DNA from: Rosellinia necatrix
Taxonomy: Eukaryota > Ascomycota > Sordariomycetes > Xylariales > Xylariaceae
Direction of reading: 5' to 3'
DNA: 64,000 nt
Assembly: GCA_021209875.1 (NCBI GenBank)
Contig: JAGYVD010000002.1
Location: forward strand, 6,448,001-6,512,000
Each line of letters begins with the position of its first letter. The first letter of the stretch is position 1. Positions 25,694 through 37,514 of this stretch are shown in pieces. The translations under genes were made by a program, and so were the position numbers. The notes under the pieces are model-generated. The model ran no database searches, was not told where the DNA came from, and saw nothing but the letters and a program-made list of their open reading frames with translations.

Positions 25694-27026
25694 ATACCCA
25701 TTTTAATCTTTCTTTTGTAATCTCTTCATTCCACCCTTGAACTTAAATTTCCATCTCCTTATTTATGAACCTCACCATCGTCGTCGCTATTTATCATATG
25801 AACGACATCCCTAATGATCAACGTTCTGCCTTTTCTTTCCATCGCGCGTTGTTGCGTCGCCAGCTTCGCGACAGCCGACGGGCTTCATGCTTTATCCTTT
25901 ATGCGTCTGGGAATACCACTAATGCACATACCATAATTCGGCGTTTTGGTGTTTATCCACATCTAAGTTGGGGGTTTTCTTTTTGGGTTTCTTTTGTGCT
26001 CTGCTTATGAAGCCCTGTACTATTATCTCCTCCCATTGTCGTATGGAGTAGTTGCCTATGGGCGATGCCTCTCTGCGTTACGGATGTTTTATCACCTCTA
26101 ACGCCAGAGCGAGTTTGTGTCTCTCACGTAGGCAAATTTTTCCGAGAGAAGAGGCACAGAGAAGAAAGGTTGAAAAAAAAGAAAGTTGAGAAGGCCCAGG
26201 AGGCCACGGGCGAACATCTTAGGAGGTATGGGAGGCGCTAGGACTGTAACCGGAGAATCTCTTCACTCCCTTTTCCTCTCCCTGTTCTCATTTCAATTCC
26301 CCCACTCCCTTTTTTTTCCCTCTTACGAGCCGATAGCACATGTACCATTACACTTCTAGACTCTCATTCACACCAGGATTCGACGTCCTTCCTCCCCAAA
26401 AGAAGGGAGGCAGGCAGAAGAAAGGACAGGGACTGCTTCTCTTGCACTCTCAGAGACAGAGGGAACGGCGAGAGAAGAGGGAATAGCGGGCTTGCGGGAG
26501 ATGGTTAAATGTTGATGCATCATGAAGATAGATTACCCTTCTTGTATATACATATTTAAGAAACTCCACCGTGCACTCGTTCCTCGCTTTTCATGTCAGT
26601 AATTGCGCTTACGACCACCGACGCGTTCGATGCAGGGCTCGAGCTTATCCTCTCGGATAAACTGACACACACTTTGAGCCCGGTGCATACGTAAAACGAG
26701 CGAGCGAGCGAGTGAGTGAGTAGGTGAGTGAGTGGGTGGGTGAGTGAGTGAGTCTTGGGACAGTAAGCAAGCATGGCGCCTACCTGCTAGTTACCTATGG
26801 TCATTTGCTGATTCGGCGCATTGCGTCATATGCAGTAAGGCATATTTCAACGGTTGGTGAGCGACGGGGAAGCCCAATCACCAGGCATGGGACTATCTCT
26901 TGGTACCATCGTGATTGGGCATCAATAATTGAATGGAGCCTTGGATCAATCACTATAACCTGCACCTCAGGGCGTGGGATATAAGCGCCCTGCAGAGAGT
27001 TGACAGATATCGAATATCCGATGATC
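25694..27026. other. Intergenic region with GAGT-type microsatellite
   Basis: No convincing gene. The BTB 3' region comes first. A purine-rich stretch follows (around 26140-26200 and 26400-26480). A GAGC/GAGT tetranucleotide repeat runs at about 26698-26757. The small frames have no recognisable domain. Confidence 0.5.
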
Positions 27027-27111
27027 GGCTCAATGGTCTAGTGGTATGATTCTCGCTTTGGGTCTAACTCTAAGATGCGAGAGGCCCCGGGTTCGAATCC
27101 CGGTTGAGCCC
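27027..27111 (+). tRNA. tRNA-Pro (anticodon TGG) with 13-nt intron
   Basis: A full cloverleaf can be drawn. The acceptor stem is GGCTCAA (27027-27033) with TTGAGCC (27104-27110), and the discriminator is C at 27111. The D-arm carries TGGTCTAGTGGTA, which contains box A. The anticodon stem is CTCGC/GCGAG with loop TTTGGG...T, and the T-arm carries GGTTCGAATCC (box B). A 13-nt intron sits one base after the anticodon, the standard place for nuclear tRNA introns. A short T-run just downstream (CTTTTTC) fits an RNA polymerase III terminator. Mature length without the intron is 72 nt before CCA addition. Confidence 0.93.
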
Positions 27112-28432
27112 ATCTTTTTCACTTTTCTTTTTTTTTCTTCCCAAATGTTTGATTCCCTTTCATTTTCGCATACTCATGGATAGAGATAAATAATACCTAG
27201 AAATCCTACCGTGTTCGGAGAAGGCAGCACTCATTTTCTGTCTCATTTTTTTTTTTTAGCACAATACCCAGCCGGTGTGTCGTGTGCAGTCTTGAGTGTC
27301 GTGTTGCGTGCATAGAACTTCTTGGCATCTGCTTGGAGATAGATATTCGTAGCCGTCCGCCCCACGTTTCTTTCCGAGGGCGACTGTATGAACGATTTTT
27401 TGCCTCTTTAACTGCTTTCGCTCGCCTCGTCTGCACGGCCATGTCTCGCAGCATGAAACCGAAGCAGTACCTACCTACCTAGTAGGGCAAGGGATTTTTT
27501 GACACGGGTACTCTAACTGTCGCCTCCGCACCCCTCGTTACATTTTTGCTTCACATCCTCCCAACCCGCGTACTCAAGAAACCCCGGCTAGCACCCTACA
27601 CCATCACACTGCTCCTAGCTCCCTCTAGTTTCAATTCCGTATTCGGGCTAGGAGTCAGACATATCGGCACCGAAGATCAAAGCTCTGCTGGGATGCACAT
27701 AGTGTATTTACGTGCACCCCGGAAGGTGGTCACTGCCCGCTAATGATATGTACCCCATGCTGTCGGTAGCATTGCTCTCTGGGTGGGTTACCGTATGTGG
27801 GTGATGCGCCGTGGTTTTATGAGATGGTGACTATGATTGTGTGAGTCACTGCTACGGATACTACGCTGCACTGCACGGGGACTACGGCTGAGCTTGGGCT
27901 AACTCGACATGGTAATGCTGTTTGGTTATATCCCTATATTCCGACCAGCTTTCTTCTCTTACTCCTCCCAGGTTGTATCATACTTTGATATTTAAATCCT
28001 AACTTGTGAGACTTTATACCCTCGAGATATTCCGATCTGACTAAATTCACCGGGCGGGTTCGTCGTCTTGACCGTAACATCTCCCCTCTGCTTATGTGAT
28101 TGGTTTGATCACATGGTGCAAGACGGGCATGGTAGCGAGGCGAACGCCAAGGCTGTGATGTGTGTATGTGTATGTGTGTGTGTGTGTGTGTGCATGTGTG
28201 TGCGCGTCATTTTAGCAAACCACAAATGAAGGATGCGCTGTACATACATAGCCTTGCCTGGCGTGGAGACTCCTATAGCGGCGATATGACTACATGTCAG
28301 CTTCTGCGAGAGGCGGTAACTGCTTGCCTACACTCCCCAATTACCTCACGCTAGTTGTTATATTTTTGATGGTGACTCCGCCTCGGCCTCCTGCAAGGCT
28401 GTCCAATAATGATATTTATGATCTATGTTGAC
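27112..28432. other. Intergenic region
   Basis: No gene can be supported. It contains a (TG)n-type microsatellite at about 28155-28206 and TACCTACCTACCTAG at about 27472. Small overlapping frames lack domains and fungal splice context. Confidence 0.5.
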
Positions 28433-30232
28433 TCAAACCTTTGTACCGGGGAAGGCACCGGACTTGCTCAATACGACGGTACCACGCTCGTGCGCGATGT
28501 ATCCTTTCATAAGATTCTACGTCGCTGTATTAGTAGTGCCTATGTATTGCCAAAGAGAAGAGAAGAGAAGAAAAAAAAAGAAAAGAAAAAAAAAACATGC
28601 GGTAGTGTTGTTTGGGGTGGGTTTGCGACTTCGAGTCGGCTGTGTATGTATGGTCCGTAGGCATGACGCACCTTGTATATCATGTTGGCCATAAGACATT
28701 CGACTTCGTCTGAGTCAACCGCCTCTCCACTGCTCATCTGTACAGCTGCCGTGAACTCGGTGATAGGGATCCTCGTTCTCCGTACAGGCGCCGCTCCATC
28801 CTTGCCTTCCTCAAACCCGCCTGCTATAAATACCTTGCGTAATAGGTTACGTAGCACAATATCGCGTCCTCGCTCTAGCGTCAAATAGACGCGTCGTTTT
28901 ATGAACTCGTCTTCGCCATCGCGCAGCGCGATATCGAATGCTCGCAGATCAGCTTTTTTAATAGCACGAGCTAATGGGATGAATAGCTTTTGTAGGCGTG
29001 GGAATGGCTCGAGTAGCCGTGCGCTTGGTAGGGTGTGGGTTGTTAATAGGCGGCATGGGATGAGGTAAGTGAGCAGAAGCCTGGGGGAGGTCAGAACAAG
29101 CGTCGTTAGATGATTTCATCGAATAAGGTCATCGAGAAGCACATACTCGAGATTTCGTTGAGAACTTCGGTGGCACATCAACCATGCTGCCTCGAGATGC
29201 TTTTCCGCCTGAGTTCCGTCAGTCGCCATGAATACCACATCCGTTCTTGGGGCACATACCGCGACATAATTCTCCTCCAGAAAGGCCAGAACACCTTCAT
29301 AATACTTAAAGGTTACTTGTTGTGACTTGGGGAACTTATCAATCGGCGGGATATCTCGACCAGCTGATATAACTTTCAAAATGTTCTTCGAGAGGGGCTC
29401 TGAATTGAGCTTAAAGTAAGTCTTAAAGAGTAGATTGACAGCGTAGTAAACACCCCATTTCCGGGATTCTTCTAAAGGGGCCCTATCACATGTTAGCGCG
29501 AGCTGTCGACAGCATCCTTTACCAACATAAAATCACCTATCTGAGGCGCAGACCTGGAAGATCCTGTTCAGATGTCTCGCGCAGTCCTCAAGACTCTTAT
29601 TCTCTTCTGCTTGGGGATCAAAGTCGTCTTTAAGGTCATCCATGGCAACATCCTCGTTATTGAGACCCCTCTCAGCGTCGGCTCTCATGGCAAAGAGCCG
29701 CAAGTATCTTCCGGTAATATAAAGACATGGGATGGTCCAGTTTTCAAAATCATGGTTCGTATATCCTCGAACCGTGAGTAATGTGACTTCTTTCCACGCA
29801 TTGTATACCTTGGCCCAGGAAGACTTGGGAAGGTCAGTATAAAGACCCATGATTCGGTATTGAACAAGAGCAGCAGAGGCGCGGGGGTCATAAGCTAAAC
29901 TGATCAAATTGGCACTATCTGTAGAGCCGGCTTACCTGGGCATCACCTCGCAACCCTTCCACGGCCAGTATCTCCCCGACGGCTTTCCCGTAGGCATTAT
30001 AGATGGCACACCAACCGTTTGCTTCTTCCTTGGACAGCCTGGCACTGAAACGGGCTTGGTCCTGGTGAAAAAGGAAGTGGAGATCGGCCGACATCGACCG
30101 GATATCACCACGGCCCCATATCGCTTGCAGCTTGGCCGAATGTGCTTGAGCATCGGGGTTCAAGGTCTCAGCCAGTTGCTCGCCGTTCGTAGCAGCATAT
30201 GCCACTCTAAACTGTCGAATGAGGCCATCCAT
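28433..30232 (-). CDS. CSN12: CSN12 family PCI-domain protein (COP9 signalosome subunit 12 homologue)
   Basis: Six exons read from the right: 29936-30232, 29537-29823, 29260-29482, 29147-29208, 28672-29080 and 28433-28516, giving 453 residues, the normal family length. All five introns have GT...AG ends, and several have CTAAC or CTGAC branch sites. The 51-bp intron 29209-29259 is in frame without a stop. The last intron (155 bp) has a long polypyrimidine tract. Family-typical segments appear in order: [87 protein letters not shown], and the C-terminal PCI winged-helix end [13 protein letters not shown]. In yeast, Csn12 pairs with Thp3 and is linked to mRNA splicing and transcription elongation besides its signalosome association. 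It is divergently arranged with eL20. Confidence 0.93.
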
Positions 30233-30824
30233 GGCTGGATCCAGTGCAGAGCTGCTGTGACGATAAATTCTTCGATTTACTGTATCTTACGGTTGCCAAT
30301 GCGTATGGGATGGCGGGACCCATGGAAAGGCTTATTACCTCGTCGCCGTTCTCACCTCTGTCGAGGTTTTGGGGGATCAATGTGCCTACCCAAGTACCTA
30401 AAGGAGGCAAGGCAGGGTTAAGTTCTTTGTAGGTATCAGGAACGTGGTTGAGCTGTTGGCCAAAGGGAGCATTCCCTGGAGCGGTTCCCTTTGATTGGCT
30501 CAATTTCAAGGCACCCACAAATAGCATCCCCCCAGGCCAAAGCATTGCTGATGTCACCATGTATGCTAGTACCTACCTACCTACCTACCTGGTATTTACC
30601 TATCTACCCCACTATGGAACCTACCTAAGCCACTGAAGCCACCTTTCAGCGCCACTTTTAGTGTGACCCGATTTTCTACTAGGGCGGGAAACCCTTAGCA
30701 CAGAATTTCGCAAAAAGTTCTCGTAGCCGAAGACGTGCCCCAAAGTAGCCTCCACTACACGCACCTGTGAGCTTCTGCCCTTCATACTAACCTCCCACGA
30801 CAACAGGACCGGATTCAAGTCACA
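30233..30824. promoter_or_regulatory. Shared upstream region of CSN12 and eL20
   Basis: About 590 bp separate the divergent CSN12 and eL20 transcription units, so both promoters must lie here. A TACC tetranucleotide run occurs at about 30570-30592 with related copies around it. No TATA box stands out, which is usual for ribosomal protein promoters. Confidence 0.5.
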
Positions 30825-30883
30825 GTGAGTTGCAAGCTTCGCATTGTGTATTTACCTAGATTACTAACGACCATTCATTACAG

Positions 30884-32015
30884 ATGGGTAAGCGATATAT
30901 TTCTCTTCATTCGATCATGCAATTGCCGCTGCTTGGGATTTGACCTCGACAACCATCTCGATGAACTTCGCTCCGGAGAATTGGCCCTTGAATCAGCCCT
31001 TGAACTAGCCATGGCACGACCCCAAAGCGATACGATTTTGAATAGGGATCTACGGGCTTGCTTGGACATCGGGACATCAGGTCGCCGTTAGAAAGAGAGT
31101 TAAATGACAGCGATATGACGGGAGAAGGACCTTAGCGTGAACTGCAATTCTGGTGCCGTCAATCGATATCCTGACTACGATTCTTCTACCTTCTGGCTAA
31201 CAACGCTATGGATCATTTGCCTCGGACATTCTCCTGTCTCTTGAACCATGGATGATCGATTTATCTCCGCTTCCACCACTGGGGCCGTTTGCCGCGCGTT
31301 ATGCACAATCCAAGCCCAACAGAGACACAGCACAAACATAACGCCATAGCCAATCACTAACTCGATGCTTTCAGGTCGCCTTCAGGAATACCAGGTCATC
31401 GGGCGCCATCTGCCCAGTGAGGCCAACCCTACCCCGAAGCTGTACCGCATGCGCATCTTCGCCCCCAATGAGGTTGTCGCCAAGTCCCGTTTCTGGTATT
31501 TCTTGATGAAGCTGAAGAAGGTCAAGAAGGCCAACGGTGAGATTGTCAGCCTGAACAAGGTATGTCGGAGCTGCGCCGAATGAAGGAGCATCGGAGAACC
31601 GCGAAAACTGACACACGGGATAGATCCACGAGAAGAACCCCCTACGCGTCAAGAACTTCGGTATTTGGATCCGCTACGACTCCCGCTCTGGCACGCACAA
31701 CATGTACAAGGAATACCGTGAGCTGTCAAGAACGGATGCAGTCGATGCTCTCTACCAGGATATGGCCGCTCGCCACCGTTCCCGTTTCAGGTCGATCCAC
31801 GTACGAAACACCACAACAGTCGCTGGAGAAATGACCGTGGCTAATTTGAAATGCAGATCCTCCGTGTCATCGAGATCGAGAAGAGCGAGGATATCAAGCG
31901 CCCCTACATCAAGCAGCTCGTTAGCAAGGGTCTCTCATTCCCCCTACCCCACCGTGTCCCCCGCCTCAACAACAAGAAGGTCTTCAGCGCCACTCGCCCG
32001 TCTACATTCGCATAA
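30884..32015 (+). CDS. rpl20: Large-subunit ribosomal protein eL20 (L18a/L20 family)
   Basis: Structural protein of the 60S subunit. Coding exons are 30884-30887 (ATGG only), 31375-31559, 31624-31800 and 31857-32015, giving 174 residues. Family-typical segments include [72 protein letters not shown] and the C-terminal RPSTFA. The first coding intron is long (487 bp), has a GTAAGC donor, an ACTAAC branch site and a TTTCAG acceptor. A probable 5'UTR intron (30825-30883; donor GTGAGT, branch ACTAAC) ends directly before the ATG, leaving only four bases between the two introns. An alternative start at 31365 in the same frame (MLSGRLQ...) would need no first intron, but it lies exactly over the branch/acceptor region. 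The spliced MGRLQ start is preferred. Confidence 0.92.
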
Positions 32016-32477
32016 ATTGGGGTTTTCTCGTGTTACATGTGAGATGGGGGGGTTTGGGAAATGGTCTTTGCCCGGTGTTCACTACGGAATTGCGGAAAAT
32101 TTTTCATGACGATCAATTCAGCATGAGAGCTCTTAAAAGAGGATAGAGCCCATATCAATGAATGAAACTCAAAAAAAACCTACATCACGGACCGCCCCAA
32201 GATGCTTCTGTGAACGATGGCAACGCGTATAACGGAATACCTCTCAGGATTGGGCAGGTCCCTCGGTGGGGAATTACCGCATGTCATCTAATGTACATCG
32301 AGAGGTCCCATCCGACCAGCACGTAAATCATGCGTGGCACGATTTAATGTATCGTATGAATGAATAGAGCGGATCAATTCCGTAGGCCGTACATATTTCC
32401 CAAGATGCCAGCCAATATCCGGCCCACGTTCTACATCGCTATTGTACATCTTATCCAACCGTTTTCATAATCATACA
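32016..32477. other. Convergent 3' region between eL20 and the Zn2Cys6 gene
   Basis: Genes on both sides end into this space, so it should hold two 3'UTRs. A short A-run (about 32171-32178) is present. No further feature is seen. Confidence 0.5.
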
Positions 32478-35445
32478 TCATGTCCCTTCGCTCCGCCCAG
32501 ACCCTGAGTTCGGCGTCGAGTCTGCATACGTATCCAACACGAATTCGTCCCACGTGCTCCAACCCATCATATCGGTTTCCAGCAACGCCGGATCGGCGGG
32601 GACGAACCCCTCCCCGGCCACTATGGCGCCCGCCGTCCTGGTGGATACCGGTCCCCCTTGCGATGGCGGTGCGGGGTGGCTACTACCGCCGCTGCTGCTG
32701 CTGCTGTTGTTGTAATAATCGTCGGCAAAAGATCCGACGGCGGGCATGTCGAAGCTCACGTCTGGCCATGCGAGGAAGGCCTGGGCCAGGGACTGCCCGG
32801 AATCGCGAATGATGACATGCAGGTCGAAGGGGGGCGGGGTTCCCGTGCTCGTCGTCGTATCTACTGCTGTCGTCCCCGTCGCATTAGAAGTTCGGAATAG
32901 CGAGGGGGGAGAGGAGGAGGAAGATGAAGAGTATCGAGGACTTTGGTCTTTGTTCATCACATCTGCGCCCGTTGGCGCTGCTGCCGTCGTTGTGTAGGGT
33001 AGCGTAGGCAGCGCGGGCGGTTCTAGGGTGAGTGTGTGGGCCGAAGACTCGGAGAGGATCATGTCTGTGATGAGGCGTGGCCGGATGCCGCCGATTTTGG
33101 GGTTTGAACTCGCTGTGAGGGCTGGGTCGATGAGCATGTAGTCGACCTGTGACTGTGGGCCGTTGGGTTGAGGCCGCGGCGCTGATCGGCCTTGGCCTAG
33201 CTGGGCTTGTGCTTGTGGTTGTTGCTGCTGCCAACTTGCGCCCCAGCCTCCTTCTACTACGTCCCTCATGGTCTCTTCCCTCACGGCCTCTTCCCTCACG
33301 GCCTTGGCCTTTTTGTAGAGTTTGCGGATCGGCCGCCATAAGTTGCCGCGCTTCGTGTCCGCGATCCTCTCGCCCCAGCGAGGGAACACGAGCTCGATGA
33401 CCCGCCACTGCGACGACCTTAAGTCAGCTATTGCCATTTTAAACGTATCTTAGAAGTGTTGAAGTCCCAACAGGGCAGCCTTGTCGCGGATAGGGGTTAC
33501 TAGGATTTCGAAATAGCCGGAAGAAAACGATAATAAAAAAGACCGGGAAATAATAGGAGAAACTACTTACGGCACGCCCGACAACGTCCCCCTGCGTCTG
33601 CGCACATAACTCAGCTAGCGCGACGGCTAGGGCGTGCCATTGCACGTAGGTCTCGCACCACCATCGGGTGCGGTCCGCGTGCGGGCCCGTCTCCAGGAAG
33701 CAGGAGAGCTCCATTATGGAGATGGCGGTGCGCAGGGTGGATTGGCGGGTGATGGCGGCCGTGGGAGCTGGATGATCCGCCGCCGTCGAGGGAGAGGAGG
33801 CAGAGACGAACCCGCCGGGTGTGGATGCGTTGTCAGGCATGGATATGTCATCATCACCGCCCGGCGGCAAGAGGGCACCACAACGTCGCGCTACCGCCGC
33901 CTCCAACGCCACGGCCGCGGCGCTCGGGTGCGCGCCGCGCGGGTGCAGCGGGTACCGCACGGTGAGCCACATACGCAGGATGATTAGGCGCACGGTAACG
34001 GAAGCGAGGTACGAGGCGATGTGGGCGGGGTCGGCGCCCTGGATGAACTGGGACTCGAGGTGCAGCGCGCGCCGCAGCGTCTCGCGCTCGCCGGCGCGCT
34101 GCTGCGGCGTAGACTGGGAGGACCAGAGGAACATGCACGAGCTCTGCGCCGTGAACAGCCCGAAGGTGATGTCGGAGGGTCCGGTGCGGTCCCGCAGCGG
34201 CGCCACGCTATCGGGGCCGAACTCGGCGTCATCGAGGTTGTATGGGAGCCGCGTGTCGTAGCTGCCACGCGCGATGATGGTGCTGGTTCCCCGGTCTTCG
34301 GCCGCCCTGATGTCCAGCACGATCAGCTGCCACCACAGCCGGCGCCGCTGCTCGGCCTCGAACGGGCTGTAGCGCGAGCGCGTCCCGTCGCCATCCCGGT
34401 GCAAGTCTAACGCCTGCGCAAGCCTGATCGGGAGCCCGAGGAGCACCCAGGCGGCGCGCGAGCCGTTGTGCGACCGCAGGCAGCAGGTGTATAGAGTCAA
34501 AGCCTGGACTGTCTCTAGACCAGTGTTGTTGAGGTAATCGGCGCGCATCAGGGCTTGCTTGATGCCGGCTTCGAATAGTCTCGCCAAGTCGGCGCGCGGC
34601 CGGCCGAGGATGCTGGTGCATTCTGCGGCGGTCAGGCTGGTGACGGCCGCGTAGTACATAGCGAAGAGGAGCGAGGTTTTCTCGGGTCTTATAGTTGATG
34701 CCGTTTCCGGGTGATCGGCGAGGTCGTGTAATGCTTTTAGCATCGTCGGTCGATGGAGAATCTTTAAATGCATGTCGACATTTCTGAAGTACACGGACGC
34801 TAGGTAGCGTATGTGCCCCGGTGACGGGTGCTCGATGGCACTGGCCTGCACGCTGCCGGTTTGCGAATCGCTTAGAAGCGTCCACGGTGATATCGGTATG
34901 CCTATACTACCACTACCATTGCCTATGGATTCGGGTGTGGTTCCATCACCATCGTCGTCTTCGTCCTCCGAATCCGTAGTCTGTTCCAACGCCTGCCGCA
35001 AACCGCCAACTTCATCACACAATGAAGACCAGAATTCGCCGCTCATGTATCGCGATGTAGTGTTATCTTGCGATGGTCGAGCACCTTTGAGACCACACGG
35101 GGCGTGGTCATGCTCGCCGTGTGGTGTCGGGTCCGCTCCGATCACGGGGTGAAACTGAGGCTCGGCGGCCGGCGTATCCGAAGATTCCAACCGGGCTTCG
35201 GCGGCCTCGAGATTCGCCAACCCGACCCTACCTACGATGCTCTCTAACCGGCTCAAACGCTGCAGAAGCTCGGTATTCTTAGTCTTCCGGGGTCGTTGGA
35301 TCCGTTTCCGGGACGGGAAGACGCATTCCGACCCGCTACGCGCACAATGGTGGCACGGGTCCTGCTTGTCGCATTTCAGTTTCCGCGCTCGGCAGGACGT
35401 GCAGCTCAGCGGCGGCTTCCTCTGAGGCTCGCTGTCACCGGCCAT
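32478..35445 (-). CDS. Zn(II)2Cys6 fungal transcription factor
   Basis: Two exons, 33571-35445 and 32478-33407, joined over a 163-bp intron (GTAAGT donor, GCTGAC branch, GCAG acceptor), give 934 residues. Cys15, 18, 25, 31, 34 and 41 form the binuclear zinc cluster with 2-6-5-2-6 spacing, followed by a basic linker and a short coiled coil (about 58-75) expected to drive dimeric DNA binding. From about residue 215 the protein matches the fungal-specific regulator middle-homology region (GHIRYLASVYFRNVDMHL..., RRRLWWQLIVLDIRAAEDRG). The second exon opens with the family's conserved end (WRVIELVFPRWGERIAD), then becomes disordered: Gln-rich near WQQQQPQAQAQ, poly-Ser and an acidic tail that may activate transcription. 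An acidic stretch lies at about 159-168. Frame and motifs are firm; the target pathway cannot be read. Confidence 0.92.
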
Positions 35446-36740
35446 GGCCTGGCCTACCTTGACCTAACTCGACCTGATCTGAACTGGTCTGACCTAATCA
35501 CTACTACCCAGATTAAGCAGGTAAATAAGCCAGATAAGTAAGCATACGGAGCATGTATGTGTGTATGCGTGTATGTGTGTATGTGTGTATGTACGTATGT
35601 ACGTATGTACGTATATGGATGTATATGAACAAGGTACGCCAGGGACGGTCGGTTGTTGGGTGGCACAGCTGCGGATGGGATTCGCGATTCACGGTGATGC
35701 TGAGATCAGCAGAGGGAGCACTACTGCAGATAATCCCCTTAGCCTTCCCCTCGTCAACGCACAGTAAGCCTCACCTTCAAATTGGCCATGAGATTCTCTA
35801 GCCTGCATAGGCTATGAGGGAAAGAAATACAGCGCTTATGTGGATGCAAACTGATGGGAATCGTGTCTACGTCACTGAAGAAGATGAGACGGAGAGACTG
35901 TGCCCAGGCAGGCGAGTGTCTTTTTTCTGGGCCATTTCTTGGTGGGTCTAAACGCTTGACCTAACCACCTCAGGTTACAATGAGTGCTCTATCCCAGGCA
36001 GCCACTCCTGAGTCCCAATCATGCTCCCACCTGGGGGTTGTTTCGCTCCTTCCGCGTCTTGGTCTGTGTACTTAGGTAGGTAGGTACTTACCTTAGGTAG
36101 TCTGGGTAGGTACTTTAGCTTACCCAGATGTGCGAACGGTTCGGTGAGATCCAGCTGCGAGCTGCGGCCAGCCACGTGCAGATGGTTTCGTTATATAATG
36201 AACCATTTATAATTCACCCATCCAGAGCCTGAAGACAGCCTGCCGTCGACCCCCATCGCTCCGCCATTCACCCGTTCCATCGGGGAGGGGGGGTGGCGTT
36301 TTATTTCCCGACAAGGTGGTTGACAGGGGTGATAACTACCTACTGTAATGTACTGTAGGGACATGCACAGGCATCATACACTAGGCACGGTAACTACAAC
36401 ACCATATCCGAATCGGGTTTATACCGACTAGGTAGGCAACCCACACACAGGCTTGTTCAATCCGAATCTTGACTCATTTGCGAGTCACACTACACTAGGG
36501 CGCGCACGTGGTGAGAATGGGAAATATCCAGGTATACGATACACGAGCGTGTGAAATTGGGTATACATAATCAGGAGGAGGAACGGGAGAATCAAATAAC
36601 AGTTGTGTTCAGTGTAATTAATGCCTGGCTCTGACTCTTCTACACGGCCGATATAAAAACGAGGGTTTGAACCAGCCTCTCACTCTGTCCCCAAGCCACT
36701 CACCATCTCCGTCAAAACTTGATCTCATACGCCAACAACA
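35446..36740. promoter_or_regulatory. Intergenic region with GTAT/GTAC microsatellite
   Basis: Divergent promoters of the Zn2Cys6 gene (left) and the GNAT gene (right) must lie here. At about 35552-35620 a run of GTATGT/GTACGTAT units forms a microsatellite just upstream of the regulator. Copies of AGGTAGGTA/TACCTTAGGTA lie at about 36072-36120. TATAAAA at 36652-36658 is a good TATA box for the GNAT gene. Confidence 0.5.
36652..36658 (+). promoter_or_regulatory. TATA box of the GNAT gene
   Basis: TATAAAA lies 89 bp before the ATG and is followed by a CT-rich leader (CTCTCACTCTGTCCCC), the usual fungal core-promoter layout. Confidence 0.5.
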
Positions 36741-37514
36741 ATGGCCTCACCAAGTGTTCCCGAGCCGCCACATGCGTCTTCGCCCGATCCTTCAAAAATC
36801 AAGGTGAAGACGACATGGCCAACGATCCCCCCAAACGCCAACCGGGCGCCGATCCGGACGGAGCGCCTGCTCATCCGCCCCTTCGACGCCGCCGACGCCG
36901 CGGCGATCTACGAGTTCCGCAAGCAGCCCGAGGTCATGCAGTGGACGTCGGTCGGCCTGGTTGACAAGGACGTCGACGAATCGCGGATCTTCGTCGAGCG
37001 TTTCCTGGCCCCCCGCGATGCCGAAACGTACAATTTCGTCATAGAGTACGTGGGCGACAGCGACGCTGCTACAGCTGCTGCTGCCGTCGGGGGAGGAGGT
37101 AGAGGTGGGGGTGTTAGCGGCGTGGTGGTCGGCAGCGCCGGCGTCCACAAGATGCGCAGCGGCCTGGGATGGCCCGAGCTCGGCTACATGTTCCGCAAGG
37201 AGTACTGGGGCATGGGGCTCGCGACCGAGTTCCTGCGCGCCTTCGCCGCCGCCTGGTGGGCGCTGCCGCGGACCGCCGGCGTTGAGCTCGAGGTCGATGG
37301 GGAATCCGTCGGGCAGAGGGGCCATGGTGGTGTGATGCACGTGCCGGAGGCCCTCATAGCGCTCGTCGTCACGGGGAATGCAGGGAGCAGGCGTGTTCTC
37401 GAGAAAAGCGGCTTCAAGGAATTCAAGCGATGGAACGAGCCGAACACTCATGTGGGATGTGAAGGCTCGGAGGTTACCGTAATTGGGTTTCGGCTCGAGG
37501 CGCCGGGGAGTTGA
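36741..37514 (+). CDS. GNAT N-acetyltransferase (RimJ/RimL-like)
   Basis: Single-exon gene of 257 residues. Such enzymes transfer the acetyl group of acetyl-CoA to an amine; the substrate here is unknown. The core reads ERLLIRPFDAADAAAIYEFR (strand 1 and helix 1), then the acetyl-CoA loop motif GYMFRKEYWGMGLATEFLRA (about 149-168) with its W-G-x-G-x-A signature, then NAGSRRVLEKSGFKEF, the Asn/Arg and 'leave-one-behind' helix typical of this subfamily. An Ala/Gly-rich low-complexity insert (about 109-130) interrupts strands 2-3. The start is the first ATG after a TATA box and CT-rich leader. Codon use is strongly GC-biased at third positions, as in neighbouring genes. No link to a cluster is visible. 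Confidence 0.9.
   Translation: MASPSVPEPPHASSPDPSKIKVKTTWPTIPPNANRAPIRTERLLIRPFDAADAAAIYEFRKQPEVMQWTSVGLVDKDVDESRIFVERFLAPRDAETYNFVIEYVGDSDAATAAAAVGGGGRGGGVSGVVVGSAGVHKMRSGLGWPELGYMFRKEYWGMGLATEFLRAFAAAWWALPRTAGVELEVDGESVGQRGHGGVMHVPEALIALVVTGNAGSRRVLEKSGFKEFKRWNEPNTHVGCEGSEVTVIGFRLEAPGS

Noticed and set aside
30888..31374. Possible C/D box snoRNA in the long first intron of eL20
   Set aside because: A C-box-like CGATGAA (about 30959) and a CTGA (about 31171) are about 210 nt apart, too far for a typical C/D snoRNA, and no terminal stem was found.
34229..34885. 218-codon frame within the Zn2Cys6 gene
   Set aside because: Another reading of the same strand; Arg/Ala/Pro-rich with no domain, explained by the GC-rich regulator gene.
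36792..37451. 219-codon minus-strand frame opposite the GNAT gene
   Set aside because: It is a shadow frame created by the GC-biased third positions of the GNAT gene; the sense strand carries the recognisable domain.
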